DNA of 64,000 nt from Buddleja alternifolia (lineage: Eukaryota; Streptophyta; Magnoliopsida; Lamiales; Scrophulariaceae): assembly GCA_019426215.1 (NCBI GenBank), contig CM033393.1:50036645-50100644 (forward strand), read 5' to 3'. Under the pieces are notes generated by a model. It was not told the DNA's origin, did no database searches, and worked only from the letters and a program-made list of their open reading frames with translations. Below are positions 1 to 12,041 of this stretch, piece after piece. The translations under genes and the position numbers were made by a program. Position 1 is the stretch's first letter. Each line of letters starts with the position of its first letter.

Positions 1-235
1 ACAAAATAATTACGAAATTAGATTTAACACTAAGTTTTGTTGTAGGACCCCAAAATGGCGAGTATATTTATTGGGTGCATAAACTAATTTGACTATAAGT
101 TAACCCCCACGGCACCTTCCTCACAGAAAAGAAAACCTCACACAAGAAGTACGTGATACGCACCTCCAATAATTAAGCCATGATGGAACCATGTGAGGTC
201 CTAATTTTGGTTCTAGACCCCACCCATATTTCACC

Positions 236-303
236 CCATATATGCCACCTTTGACCTTCTCTATATGCTCTCTCTCTCCTCCTCCTCTCTCTCTCTCTCT
301 CTT
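236..303 (+). promoter_or_regulatory. Putative core promoter of the 5-phosphatase gene
   Basis: TATA-like strings lie around 236-246 and 259-267, followed immediately by a CT-rich tract (268-303). A pyrimidine patch of this kind is common next to plant transcription starts. The tract is about 235 bases before the chosen ATG. A possible acceptor AG just before the ATG (about 533) means a 5' UTR intron may lie between them. No transcript evidence is available. Confidence 0.35.
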
Positions 304-536
304 GTGATTACCGCTTCAGCCACAACTTGTTGAGGCTTCTCCCTCTTGTCTCATTAGTAGTCTCTTTGTGCAGGCGATCGATACAATATTAGCTTACAAC
401 AGAGGTCAAGTTAGATGTACACCAAGCAAATGTACAACTCTCCATCATGAAAAGCATGGGAACTTTCAAGGCCTTTTTTGGCTACTTAAATATTGCTTCA
501 TGATTGGGGCATGGTATATTTCTATTTCTTATAGTC

Positions 537-2718
537 ATGGAGAAAAAACGCCGGAGCGGAAGAGGAAGAAGGTTTCGACGATGGTTTTTTAGGAAGCAAA
601 AGAGAGATTATCCTTTACGACTTACTGGAATTTCAGGCATAGTACAACTAGTGCATCCTCTCTTGACTTGTTCCATAGTTCATATTTTCTAGCTTTCTGA
701 TAACTGTAAATTTCGATGTATTGTCAACACAGATGGTGATGAAGATGAAGATGAATTCATTGATGACTTCTCGTTTCAGTCGCTAGAAACGGATCCATGC
801 ACCACAAACAATGAATTGAGGTTGGTTAGTTTTTGAACTACACAAAGTTAGAACCTATTTGTACCGGCTTTAATTGAGTTTTATCTGTTTCTAGAATTTT
901 CGTGGGTACATGGAATGTGGCTGGAAAGTCACCTGTAGGAAGCTTGGCTGTAGACTTAGATGAATGGCTAAATCTGAGAGATGCAGCTGACATCTATGTT
1001 CTTGGGTATGTTAAAAGTCAAAACTACGAAACGTAAACTTCTCAATAATATTATGAAATCTTTTCTTTTACCTAAGAAAAAGGTGTTTTTATCCTGCAGA
1101 TTTCAAGAAATTGTCCCTTTGAAAGCAACAACTGTAATCGGAGCGGAGGACCCAACAGAAGCGACGAACTGGAATATACTAATTGGAAAAACGCTCAATG
1201 ACAAATATGGATGTCCATGGTTAACACCTCTGGTACACCCCATCACCAATGAGAATTATAATTATGATGGAGTTTCTGACTCTGAAAGACAACAAAGCGA
1301 TAGTAACCAAACCGATGTTCATGCAAAAGATCAGCCTGGAATTCGGATCGAGCAGAAAAATCAATACAGTAAGTATAAATTAATGGCAAGCAAGAAGATG
1401 GTTGGGGTCTTTATTAGTGTGTGGATGAGAAGGGAACTACTGAAAAGGTATGAAATATCGGGTGTTAAGGTTTGTTCAGTGGCTTGTGGTATAATGGGCT
1501 ATTTGGGAAATAAAGGGTCAGTTTCTGTCAGCATGTCAATTGGTGGAACTAGTTTTTGCTTCATAGCTGCCCATTTAGCATCAGGTGAGAAGAAAGGTGA
1601 TGAAGGAAGAAGGAATCACCAAGTCTCGGAGATTTTTAGGAGAACCACTTTCCCACGGCTCCCTGAGGATGGTGATAAGCTTCATCCGCTGACTATCTTA
1701 GGACATGAGTAAGTTGACCTTTGAGAAAATATAGATCAGTGAGTATAGTTATAACGTAATATGAATTGATAGCATTAGGTAATTCATGTCTTATGACAGG
1801 ATCTGTTCTTTTGTAGAACAGTCGGATATTTTGGTTTGGAGATCTGAACTACAGATTATACCTAGAAGACAATTTAGCAAGGCAGTTAATAAAGGAACAG
1901 GATTGGAGAGCAATGCAGAAGTTTGATCAGTTGGGGAGGGAATTAGAACCTGGCGGTGTATTCCAGGGCTGGAAAGAGGGCAATATAGAATTTGCACCCA
2001 CTTACAAGTATTCTTCCTACAACTGCAACAGGTATTCAGGTGGAATTCCAATCAGAGCAGGAGAGAAGCAAAGAACTCCGGCCTGGTAAAATTTATGTCT
2101 AGTCAATTTGTTTAAATGATACTTTGTATTTTATTCCATTTTAAGCACCAATTGAGTTCAATCCCAATTTCAATATCCATTTCCAACAACTTTCTCGCTT
2201 ACAAGTCATGGAGAGAAGATTTTTATGAAGAGGAGAAAGCTACCACAGAATATCTTCCTAAGACAACATATAAGGTGTTTAATCAATGTGGTATGGTTCC
2301 TAATTGCAGGTGTGACAGGATACTGTGGTATGGTAAAGGAGTGAGGCAACTTTCCTATTTTCGGAGTGAAAGCAAGTTTTCAGATCATCGGCCTGTCTCA
2401 GCTCTTTTCTCTTCTCATATTGAAGAAGTAAAATCTCCCAACAACCGTACCAGTTCTCCCAACAAAAGCGTACGTATTCACATATGACATGAAATTATTC
2501 TATAGGGTAGCTGACTTGCACACATTGTATAGATAAATAGAACTAAATGAATTTCCTAAGTTCAGTATCAAGTGATCTAACCTTTATTTTCTTATGTGAA
2601 TCTGCCGCAGAGAAACGAAACCAGCAGTGAAGAAGCTGCTTCCACATTGATGTCCTTGATTGTGAAGGATATGGAAGCTTCACCAACAAACCTACAGGCT
2701 TGCAGATCTTATAGATGA
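537..2718 (+). CDS. Type I inositol polyphosphate 5-phosphatase (seven exons)
   Basis: Removes the 5-phosphate from inositol phosphates and/or phosphoinositides, in cytosol or at membranes. Exons read as 537-636, 733-820, 895-1005, 1100-1708, 1822-2085, 2310-2469 and 2611-2718; they sum to 1,440 nt, 479 aa plus stop. A basic, Arg/Lys-rich N-terminus and an acidic stretch precede the catalytic domain. That domain shows WNVAG (about 69-73), FQEIVPL (about 101), GNKGSVS, the family motif WFGDLNYR (about 306), the second signature PAWCDRIL (about 389) and SDHRPV. No WD40 repeats are present, so it is a short type I enzyme; I cannot say which paralogue. The exon 5 acceptor must be the AG at 1820-1821, because the nearer AG breaks the motif frame. 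Exon 1 appears to end at a GC donor. The start is the least certain part: an upstream coding exon is possible. Confidence 0.85.
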
Positions 2719-3150
2719 TGTATGATGCAACTAAATCCATTCATTGTATTTATGCTGCAAAGCTTTATATATAACTCCCCCCCATTGAAAGAATATGTGA
2801 TCAGGAAAAAGGAAAAAAGAGAACATGACGTGGTGAAAGAAAATTTGTAGCATTTATGTAATGTCAGGATTTAAAACAGGAAATAGAGTTAATACAGGTT
2901 TGATTGAGGTCAAGAGTACTCTACAAACATCCATATCCATAAGAATATCTCGGTGAGAAAGCATAAAGTACATGACAAGAAAGAAATAGTAAATCTCAGA
3001 TGTGTAATTAGGTATTCTATCTAATTGCACATAGCGAAAGCCTTGCAGAGATTAGATTCGCCTTAGAGCATATAAGATTTTAGTCATTCTCTGGAACTCC
3101 ATATTCACATTTATTCATAAAGCTAATCCGACTAAACAACTTACAAGACA
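2719..3150. other. Convergent intergenic region between two genes
   Basis: This 432-base stretch separates the stop codons of two genes that run towards each other, so it must hold both 3' UTRs. It is AT-rich with no further open frame of note. No clear terminator or repeat is seen. Confidence 0.5.
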
Positions 3151-5484
3151 TTAGATTCCATCACTCATCTGAAGAATTTCACCCAGCTCCTCTGAATTAT
3201 CTTGATGACAACGAGGACATAAGAACCTCTTCTGCAGCTTATCACCGAGAGCAGCACATTTTTCTTCCAATTCTGACGTCTGCTTGCTTCCAGTCAAGGC
3301 AAAAAGAAATGATCAAGAAGTATCAGATATTTCTATTCCAGCCTCCAAGGCAGTTAAACCTATGTCTTGGGAGGTCAAATTTATATCCTGATTCAGGGGT
3401 CAGATATTGTGAAACTACCAACAAAATACAAGGATATCTATTCAACTCCTGCAGCTCCATGCTTTGCTTCATCACTGATTCCAACAGGGATGCTTTCTTT
3501 TCCAAATCAATAAGCTCATGTTGGATCTGCACAAGTTCCATAAGTTTATTCACTTTGTTCAAATAAATAAATAAAATTAACCATTCATATAAGTACAGGA
3601 ACATTGCATGATTAAGGGAGCTCTTTGTCTACAAGTGTCATCATTCTCTGGTCAGGCATCACAAGTAGTAATTAATCTAAAAGCATTCCATCAGTGTCAT
3701 TGTTATAGATATCAACTCTCACCTGATCATGAATCACTTGTTCAGCTTTATATTGTTGTTCACTCTGATCAGCTTGCGTGGTTATTTGGGCAAGTTTATT
3801 CTCTGAAACCACTCTGGACTTCAGAGTATCTTCTTCATGAGCAGTTAAGGAGCCTGCTTTTGGATGATTCCAAGAATTATTTTAGCACCCAAGTGACAGC
3901 CATATAAAATGAAGCTATCCAAGCCATTGAATCAGTTCGCAGGCTATTATGAAGATAAAGGTAGAAGAAAAATCTGTAGTCTAATCAATTACCTATGCTA
4001 ATCCAATTGATATGATGCAATTGACATACAGAAACTGAAAGCTCACATGTTATTTCCTACAAATATCATACATACCACTATCTAATGTTGCTTTACAATA
4101 ATTCTCTGCATTGAAAGTGGTGGCTAGCAACTCCTGAAATTTCCTGAAATCCGGAAAAAATACATTACATTTACAAAAGTTTGAATAAATTCCAGATTAG
4201 CAAGCGACAAAAACTACAGCAGTTGTTCTGTCAGTATAAAAGTATGTAACAAGTGTACCAATCTATCCTTTACTACATTATGGTACTGATATAACACCAA
4301 ATCCGGCCTTAATGCAAACACACACTCTCCTAATTTGAAAAGGAGAAACCACCCAACGTACCAGCATAGTTTATAATTGGAACAAAACCTCTTAATAGGG
4401 GCAACAAAGTCCTAACCATGAATAAAACAAAGTGTACCTACCTTATCTGCTGGTTTAGCTCTAGCATCTTCTCGATAAAGCCATCCCTGCCGAAAATAAG
4501 GGAAAATATATATTTATAAAAGAACCTCAGATTTTTACATTTACAACTGTAAGTAACTAGTTCACTTTACACTTAACTAAAACATTCAAATCTGTACCGT
4601 GAGGAATTTTCTTCACTCTTCAGATCATTGTAGCATATTCCCCAAAGGTAAAATAAACAAACACATGAAAACAAAATATTTCAGTCCATATGAGATGCAT
4701 ACAGATACAGTGTGTATGCACAGAGTGTACGTAACATATGGAAGTATCACTAGAATACACCTTGAGAGCGGCCAATTCAGAGCCAAGTTTCGATATCTCA
4801 TTGTTAGTGAGAGCAATTCTCGCCTGCAACAAAATCAAGCAATAACTTCAAATCAAAAGAAACATAAGCATGTATCCTCAAAGAAATTCAGTTCATGTTG
4901 ATGAATTCGTACACGAAATTCTCTTTCCTCACCTAGCAATCACATCCAGTGAGAAACAAAATACAACAGATCATAGAAGTTAGAAGACACTGTAATATGT
5001 TAAAATATGTTATAGAATCCTCCAACAGTAGAGAAATTTACACGATCGTCACATCTCAGGCGCAACAAATTCCATTAAAACATAATACGACATTTCAGCC
5101 ATAATCACGAAAGCTCGAGAAAATCAGACCTCTACCGCTTCGATCGAAGCATCGTTCATCGATAATTGAACTTCATAGCCTTTCAGATCTTGCTCCGTGG
5201 TCTCTTTATCGCGCTTTGCTCCTTCCAGCTCCGCATTTGATGCTTCGAGCTCCGATGTCAGTTCTTGAATTCGTTTCCTCTGATTCACAATCCTCCGCTC
5301 TGCAAAATTTGCTCAACATATCAACTGTAAAACGCTTGAAATTCGCACAACTTGAATTTTTTGCGAGGAAATATATAATCAACAATGCGATGCGAGTCAT
5401 TTTGATTTCACCTCCTTGAGTTTTTTCACTGCTGAAATCACGAATTAGGGTTAGAAGTGGTTTGTGTGAATCGCTTCCCGCCAT
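3151..5484 (-). CDS. Coiled-coil protein of unknown function with C-terminal CxxC
   Basis: Nine exons on the minus strand: 5412-5484, 5130-5299, 4761-4823, 4598-4617, 4442-4486, 4076-4143, 3723-3853, 3419-3526 and 3151-3279. All phases agree, giving about 268 aa. The start MAGSDSHKPLLTLIRDF is followed by long charged heptad-like stretches rich in E, K, L and Q, typical of a coiled coil. Near the C-terminus a CPRCH motif resembles half of a small metal-binding site. Exon 4 is a 20-nt micro-exon; without it the frame on either side cannot be joined. The donor of exon 8 is uncertain: the chosen one adds a hydrophobic stretch that looks out of place. I do not recognise a named family with certainty; related plant proteins are usually annotated only as coiled-coil or myosin-like. 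No function is assigned. Confidence 0.75.
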
Positions 5485-5948
5485 TGAGCTCTCGAGAGAG
5501 AATTCAAGAGATAAGTTTGAACCGTGTAAACTGAATTGGCGTCAAATCAATTTTCGCAAATTTATATTCCAGGTGGATTGGTTTGTCACTGAATCTCGTC
5601 CGTTAATTGCTGTTTAAAATGCAGTAAAACTAATCAAACGGAGAGCAAGGCTCGATTATATTTTTGGCTGAGCAATTCATTTTGGCAACTCCGTAAAGCC
5701 CAAAAACAGATTATGGTCCATTGGGCCATCGATACGTGACTTCAGTTTAGAGGGGGTAATTGGGTGGATCGGGTCGGGTTTGGGTCGGGTCGAAGTTAGG
5801 TCTTATGCTAAAAAATTTCATTACAATGAGGACCCAAAGTGGACCCCATGAAGACCCAATTAGAACCCAATAAAGACCCAACTAGGATCCAAAATAGACC
5901 AAAAATTGCATTATAAGATACTTCAGAAAAGTTTAGTCAAACACCCTT

Positions 5949-7350
5949 TCTACACACGCCACACATATTTCCACACACACAACACATTTTGTACACACGC
6001 CACATATATTTTCACACACACAACACATTTTTTACACACACTACACATATTTTCACACACAGTGCACATTTTTTGCACACACTACACACTTTTTCACACG
6101 CAATGTACATTTTTTACACACACTACACAAATTTTCACACACAATGCACACGTTTTACACACTACACATTTTTTACACATATTACATTTTTTCACACACG
6201 TTACATACTTTTTACACACTACACGCTTTTTCACACACAATGCATATTTTTTACACACACTACACATATTTGCACACACAATGCACACTTTTTACACACA
6301 CTATACTTTTTCACACACACCACACACTTTTTACACACACTACACATTTTTTCACACGCAATGCACATTTTCACACACACTACACAAATTTTCACACATA
6401 ATGCACACTTTTTACACACACTACACATTTTTTACACACACTACACATTTTCACACATACTACATACTTTTTACACACACTACACATTTTTTCACACACA
6501 ATGCATATTTTTTACACACACTACACACATTTTCGCATACAATGCACACTTTTTACATATACTACACACTTTTTATGCACACTACACTTTTTCACACACA
6601 CTGCACACTTTTTACAAACATTACATATTTTTTACGCACATTACACTTTTTCACATACAATGAACATTTTTTACAAACACTACACACATTTTCACACACA
6701 ATGCATACTTTTTACACACACTACACACTTTTTACACGCTACACTTTTTCACACGCAATGCACACTTTTTACACACATTACGCACATTTTCACACACAAT
6801 GCACACTTTTTACACACACTACACACATTTTCACACACAATGCACAATTTTTACACACACTGCACACTTTTTCACACACAATGCACAATTTTTACACATT
6901 GCACACTTTTTCACACACAATGCACATTTTTTACACACTACACACATTTTCACACACAATGCACACTTTTTACACACATTACACACTTTTTACACACTAC
7001 ACACTTTTTACACACTACATTTTTTTACACACACTACACATATTTTCACACACAATGCACATTTTTTACACATACTACACATATTTTCACACATAATGCA
7101 CACTTTTTATACACACTGCGCACTTTTTCACACAATATATACTTTTTACACACACTGCACGCTTTTTCACACACAATGCACAATTTTACACACACTACAC
7201 ACATTTTCACAAACAATGCACATTAGTTACACATACTACACACATTTTCACACATAATACACATTTTTTACACCACACTACACATATTATACATATTTAC
7301 ACACATATAACACATTTTTTACATATACTACACATATTTTCACACACAAT
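5949..7350 (+). repeat. Left arm of inverted minisatellite
   Basis: Tandem array of an approximately 40-bp dimeric unit: one half resembles TTTTTACACACACTACACA, the other TTTTCACACACAATGCACA. Units vary in length by a base or more and carry point changes. The strand shown contains almost no G and no stop codon in any frame across long stretches. This creates long Thr/His/Phe-rich open frames that are composition artefacts and not annotated as genes. Confidence 0.9.
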
Positions 7351-7368
7351 AAAAAAAAGGTTGTGTTT

Positions 7369-8932
7369 AAAAAATGTGTGTAGTGTGTGTAAAAAATGTG
7401 TATTGTGTGTGAAAAAATGTGTAGTGTGTGTAAAAAGTATATAGTGTGTGAAAAAGTGCGCAGTGTATGTAAAAAGTGTGAATTATGTGTGAAAATATGT
7501 GTAGTATGCGTAAAAAATGTGCATTGTGTGTGAAAATATGTGTAGTGTGAGTAAAAAGTGTGTAGTGTGTGTAAAAAAATATAGTGTGTATAAATATGTG
7601 TGTTGTGTGTATAAATGTGCGTTGTGTGTATAAATATGTGTAGTGTGTGTAAAAATGTGTGTAGTTTGTGTAAAAAATGTGTGTAGTGTGTATAAAACGT
7701 GTGTTGTGTGTGTAAATGTGCATTGTGTGTATAAATATGTGTAGTGTGTGTAAAAAATATGTTATGTGTGTAAAGAATGTGTGTAGTGTGTGTAAAAAAG
7801 TGTGTAGTATGTGTAAAAAATGTGTAGTGTGAGTGAAAAAGTGTAGTGTGTGTAAAAAATGTGTAGTGTGAGTGAAAAAGTGTAGTGTGTGTAAAAAATA
7901 TGTAGTGTGTGTAAAAAATGTACATTATGTATGAGAAAGTGTGTGTGTGTAAAAAGTGTGCATTGTATGTGAAAATATGTATAGTGTGTGTAAAAAATGT
8001 GCATTGTGTGTGAAAAAGTGTGTAGTGTGTGTAAAAAGTGTGCATTGTGATTGAAAACATGTGTTGTGTGTGTGAAAATGTGTGTAAAAAATGTGCTATG
8101 TGTGTGTAAATGTGTATAATGTGTGTAAAAAGTGTGCACTGTGTGTGAAAATATGTGTAGTGTGAGTAAAAAATGTGCATTGTGTGAAAAAGTGTGTAGT
8201 GTGTGTAAAAAATATGCATTGTGTGTGAAAAAATGTGTAGTGTGTGTAAAAAATGTGCATTGTGTGTGAAAAAATGTGTAGTGTGTGTAAAAAATGTGCA
8301 TTGTGTGTGAAAATATGTGTAGTGTGTGTAAAAAATATGCATAGTGTGTGTAAAACGTGTGTAGTGTGTGTGAAAAAGTGTAGTGTGCGTAAAAAGTGTG
8401 CATTGTGTGTGTGAAAAATATGCATTGTATGTGAAAAAGTGTGTAGTGTGTAAAAAGTGTGCATTGTGTGTGAAAAAATGTGCATCGTGTGTGAAAAAGT
8501 GTGTAGTGTGTGTAAAAAATGTATAGTGTGTGTGAAAAAGTGTAGTGTACATAAAAAGTATGTAGTGTGTGTACAATGTTTGCATTGTGTGTGAAAATGT
8601 GAAGTCTGTGTAAAAAGTGTGTATTATGTGTGACAATGTGTGTAGTGTGTGTAAAAAATGTGCATTGTGTGTGAAAAATGTGTAGTGTGTGTAAAAAATA
8701 TGTAATGTGTGTCAAAAGTGTGTAGTGTATGTAAAAAGTGTGCATTGTGTGTGAAAATATGTGTGGAAAAGTGTGTAAAATGTGTGTAATGTGTGTAAAA
8801 AGTGTGCAAATGCGTGTAAAAGTGTATTGTGTGTGTAAATGTGTGAAGTGTGTGTAAAATGTGTGTAGTGCATAAAAAGTGTATTGTGTGTGTAAATGTG
8901 TTAAAGTGTTTGTGTAAATTGTATGTTGGGTA
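7369..8932 (-). repeat. Right arm of inverted minisatellite (opposite orientation)
   Basis: The same repeat as the left arm but reverse-complemented (TGTGTAGTGTGTGTAAAAA and GTGCATTGTGTGTGAAAA units). Only about 18 bases separate the two arrays. Rare variants occur in mirror order: CTGCGCAC at 7116-7123 in the left arm pairs with GTGCGCAG at 7456-7463 here, within longer matching context. The arms are therefore true inverted duplicates, not just two arrays of similar composition. Confidence 0.9.
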
Positions 8933-9214
8933 TGTATTAAATTTCAAACTAAGTTAGACCCAATTTGGGCCCAACTTAAAACCCAATTAGACTCATATAT
9001 TAATAAAAATAAGTGGGAACCAACCCAATTGGAACCAAAGAGAAAAAACTTAGGACTCAACCCAGCTAAAATCTAGTTGGGTTGGGTTGGAAACATATGT
9101 TTGGACCCAAATTGTCACCCCTACTTCAGTTTCATATAGTCACGGGCTCGGCCAATACGATACAGTTCAGACTTGTATTATGATTATGATTCATGAACTA
9201 TTTTTCTAGGTTAC

Positions 9215-9345
9215 TCAAGGCTTGTTAGTCTAATGGTATCAACTCCCACTCTCATGTGGGAAGTCCTGTGTTCAATTAGAAGGGACTTTTCTCTCCTTTA
9301 CAACTGTCGGCCCAAATTTATCGGGTCAAAACATTTCCTTAGTCT
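9215..9345 (+). repeat. tRNA-derived SINE-like sequence
   Basis: TAGTCTAATGGT resembles an RNA polymerase III A box, and GTGTTCAATTAG about 40 bases later resembles a degenerate B box. The stretch ends in an A-rich tail near 9350. This layout suits a tRNA-derived SINE fragment. It does not fold as a functional tRNA by eye. Confidence 0.35.
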
Positions 9346-11253
9346 AGAATTTTAAAAAAATAAAAAAATTCTGGCCATCAAATTAATATTGTTAACAAGG
9401 TCATAACAATCACAAAAAGTACCAAAAAAATAAAATAGAGATACCAACTAATCACAAGAAAATGTATAAAAGTGTAAGTCAATTGCATTCGACAGTACTT
9501 CAAGGGATTGAGCCCTTCGGACTTGAGGACACATTGGGAAACCAAAAAAATAAAATAAAAGGTTAAGTCAATTATCTTGGACTTGGTGGAGTCCGATCCG
9601 GGTTACAATTTCCTGTCAAATTGCAAACTGATTTTGCGACTCTCTTTCCTCATAGTGCTCTCTATCAGAATAGAAAGAAAACCAAAATAATAGCACATAA
9701 TTATTTAATTATTGACTATATTTGTACTATGCTTGTGGCTTGAGGGTGATGGCGAGTCTAGTCCCTTTCCATGGGCACCAACAAACAAGACACTCCAATA
9801 TGGATATGGAATGTGGTTATCAACAAAATTACTTGTTTCTTTTGTGCCTCGCAGGATCATTTACATATAGTCATTTAATGTTCGTAATTATAGTTTGTTA
9901 CGAAGAAACGGTGACTCACTTGTTAGAGACAACATTCATGACTCAACCTACAAGTAATGATGGTGCCAGAGAGTAAAGTGGATGGGAAATATCCAAAATT
10001 TCAAGGTTTAAGTTCTAAAGTAAAAATCTTGTCATACTTTACAATGTGAAAGTTCATCGAAGATCTTGTAAATATGTACATATTTTTTAATTTGGGCATA
10101 GTCATATTGTTAAACAAAATCTTGTGATATGGATAAAATTCTAAACCCGTAAGGTGTTTAGAAATCTAATGAATGATTGAGTTTACAAGAGTACAAAGCC
10201 TTGTATATATAGATGTATATTGTAGATTTAACAATACAATGGGCCACATTGTAATACACTAAAATATATACACTAACAATGGACCCTAATCAATAAAGTC
10301 AATCCTTCGTAGAGTTAATATATGTGTGTATAAATAGCTGGTAAGCGATTAATATCGAGGCGTGCTCTATTATCATGGTGTTCAATATGAAAAAACTCAT
10401 CAACTATATAGTTTTACACAATTGTAGGATTGGTACAACTAAAATCTTCTTGATATTTAGCTACATATAATTTTGTCTATTTATGTATATCAACTCGATC
10501 GATCGCTTTGTAATATGTACATGTATCTAGTATCCAGATAAATATAAACAATGTAGCTTATTATAAGGGAATTTTAGTGGTGCCATATCTTTTTTTTCTT
10601 GAGAAGGAGTTTCAAGTTGGACTCAATTTCAATCCGGCACTTAAAAAAAATGGCGATTACATACCAAAAATATACATGAGAGTATCATCAGTTGATGCAA
10701 AAAATATATTATTGGGGTTGTTGTTGTAATAGTTCCATAAAATAAGCTCCCTTACAATTTTGACCTCATTATTTACAAACTTGCATAATCAGTCTAATAG
10801 GACGTATGATTTTATTATTTTTAGTCCCAGTTGATAAGAATTGGACAAAAACCGTTTGTCTGGCCAAGTGTTTTGCTCGTGGCCATTACTTAATTTACAT
10901 AAATTTCATTAAAGAGACCCTATATTATAGAAACTTGCAAAAGATTAACTCACTTTTTGATTAACTTTTAGGGTTTAATATTGTAAAAGTCAAAGGATAT
11001 TTATGCAATTTATTCAATATATCTTAAACCCTTACAAGTGTGTGTATGTCACTTGTGAAATCTCATCCTTTTTTTTAATTGATGGGACCGAAATTGCAAA
11101 AAAGAAACTTATGAAATTATTTTGCAACTTTGGAAACAATAATACTAGAATTATATATAATAAATCCTATCATATGGGACCAATATCACAAGTTTTCCTA
11201 TGCTATAATATATAATTTAAAAATAATTTATATTTTTTACTTAAATCTTTTAA
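9346..11253. other. Intergenic AT-rich spacer
   Basis: I see no convincing gene here. The open frame at 9722-9976 has no recognisable motif and codon use like its surroundings. Several AT-rich stretches and short repeats are present, but nothing I can name. Confidence 0.4.
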
Positions 11254-11431
11254 TGTTAGATAATAATATATTTTCATATCTTTCTAGTATTTATGTTAAT
11301 TTAGGTTTCTTTGTGTTTTCTTATATTTATCTTTTCTTTAGTTAGAGTTTCTTGTTTAGCAAATACATGTATCTTTATAAATATGTTACTCAGTAATACA
11401 AGTTCCCTACGGGGTTTTCTCTAATCTAACA
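11254..11431 (+). repeat. 5' LTR of the TRIM-like element
   Basis: A 178-bp LTR bounded by TGTTAG...CTAACA. It is closely similar along its length to the two halves of the 3' LTR at 12005-12039 and 17292-17445. Confidence 0.85.
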
Positions 11432-12004
11432 TGGTATCAAAGTCATGGCTTCAAGCCATGGACTCTCGATCTCTCGCTTCCGCCGCCATCCTAAAGTCGT
11501 CTTCCCCGTCTGGAGCCCCTTATCTAAATTAGTTTTTCTTTATCTAATTTTTTTTCTTTCTTTATCCTATGGTCGCCGCCGCCTCCAGCTTCTACTCCTT
11601 TATCTCGTTTTCTCTTCTTTTTGTTTTCCTATGGCCATCGCCGCCGCCTTCTCTCTTTGGCCACGGGCCGTCGCGCTTAGCCGCCGTCATACCACCTTTC
11701 GCCACCGCTTTTAATTTTGTTAGTTGCCGCCGCTCACCCTTGGAAAATGAGAACTTGGAGCGCCCGCCTTTTATTTTATGTCCCCACCTTCTCTCTTTGG
11801 CCGCGGGCCGCCGCAGCCTTTAGTTTTATTAGTTGTCGTCGTTCACCCCTGAAAAACAAGGACTTGGAACCGCTGCCACTGCAGCCTCTTAAGGCCGCCA
11901 CCACCTTTTATCTTTGTCGCCGTCTTCTCCTCAAATTCTCTATGACCATATTTCTTTGGTCTAGTCTTAACGTTCAAGACTATCACGTTTCGACTGCGGG
12001 AAAG

Positions 12005-12039
12005 TGTTAGATAATAATATCTTTCCATATCTTTCTAGT
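12005..12039 (+). repeat. 3' LTR of the TRIM-like element, upstream part
   Basis: The first 35 bases of the 3' LTR, matching 11254-11288 with a few changes. It breaks off at TCTAGT where the copia element was inserted; the same TCTAGT restarts the LTR at 17292. Confidence 0.85.
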
Positions 12040-12041
12040 CA

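Larger units (their letters stand above)
5739..9132. mobile_element. Foldback (Mutator-like?) transposon made of an inverted minisatellite
   Basis: The 10-bp direct repeat ACTTCAGTTT at 5739-5748 and 9123-9132 flanks the element, which runs from 5749 to 9122 (3,374 bp). The ends are inverted: left AGAGGGGGTAATTGGGT, right (reverse complement) AGGGGTGACAATTTGGGT. Subterminal DNA on both sides is rich in GGGTCGGG/GACCCAA motifs. The interior is two opposed arrays of a short A/C/T-rich repeat. A 9-11-bp duplication is characteristic of Mutator-like elements, but no transposase is present, so it would be non-autonomous. It sits about 250 bp upstream of the coiled-coil gene start. The superfamily is an inference; the duplication and inverted architecture are seen directly. 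Confidence 0.8.

Noticed and set aside
5906..8947. Very long Thr/His/Phe/Tyr-rich open frames on both strands
   Set aside because: They arise because the minisatellite strand has no stop codons in any frame; overlapping frames of similar length and no start context or domain argue against genes.
9215..9345. Functional tRNA gene
   Set aside because: Box-like strings are present but the arms do not pair into a cloverleaf by eye; better explained as a SINE fragment.
9722..9976. 84-codon open frame
   Set aside because: No motif, splice partner or homologue recognised; composition equals the spacer.
11445..12010. Overlapping Arg/Ser/Phe-rich frames
   Set aside because: They lie in the GC-rich internal region of the TRIM-like element and do not resemble gag or pol.
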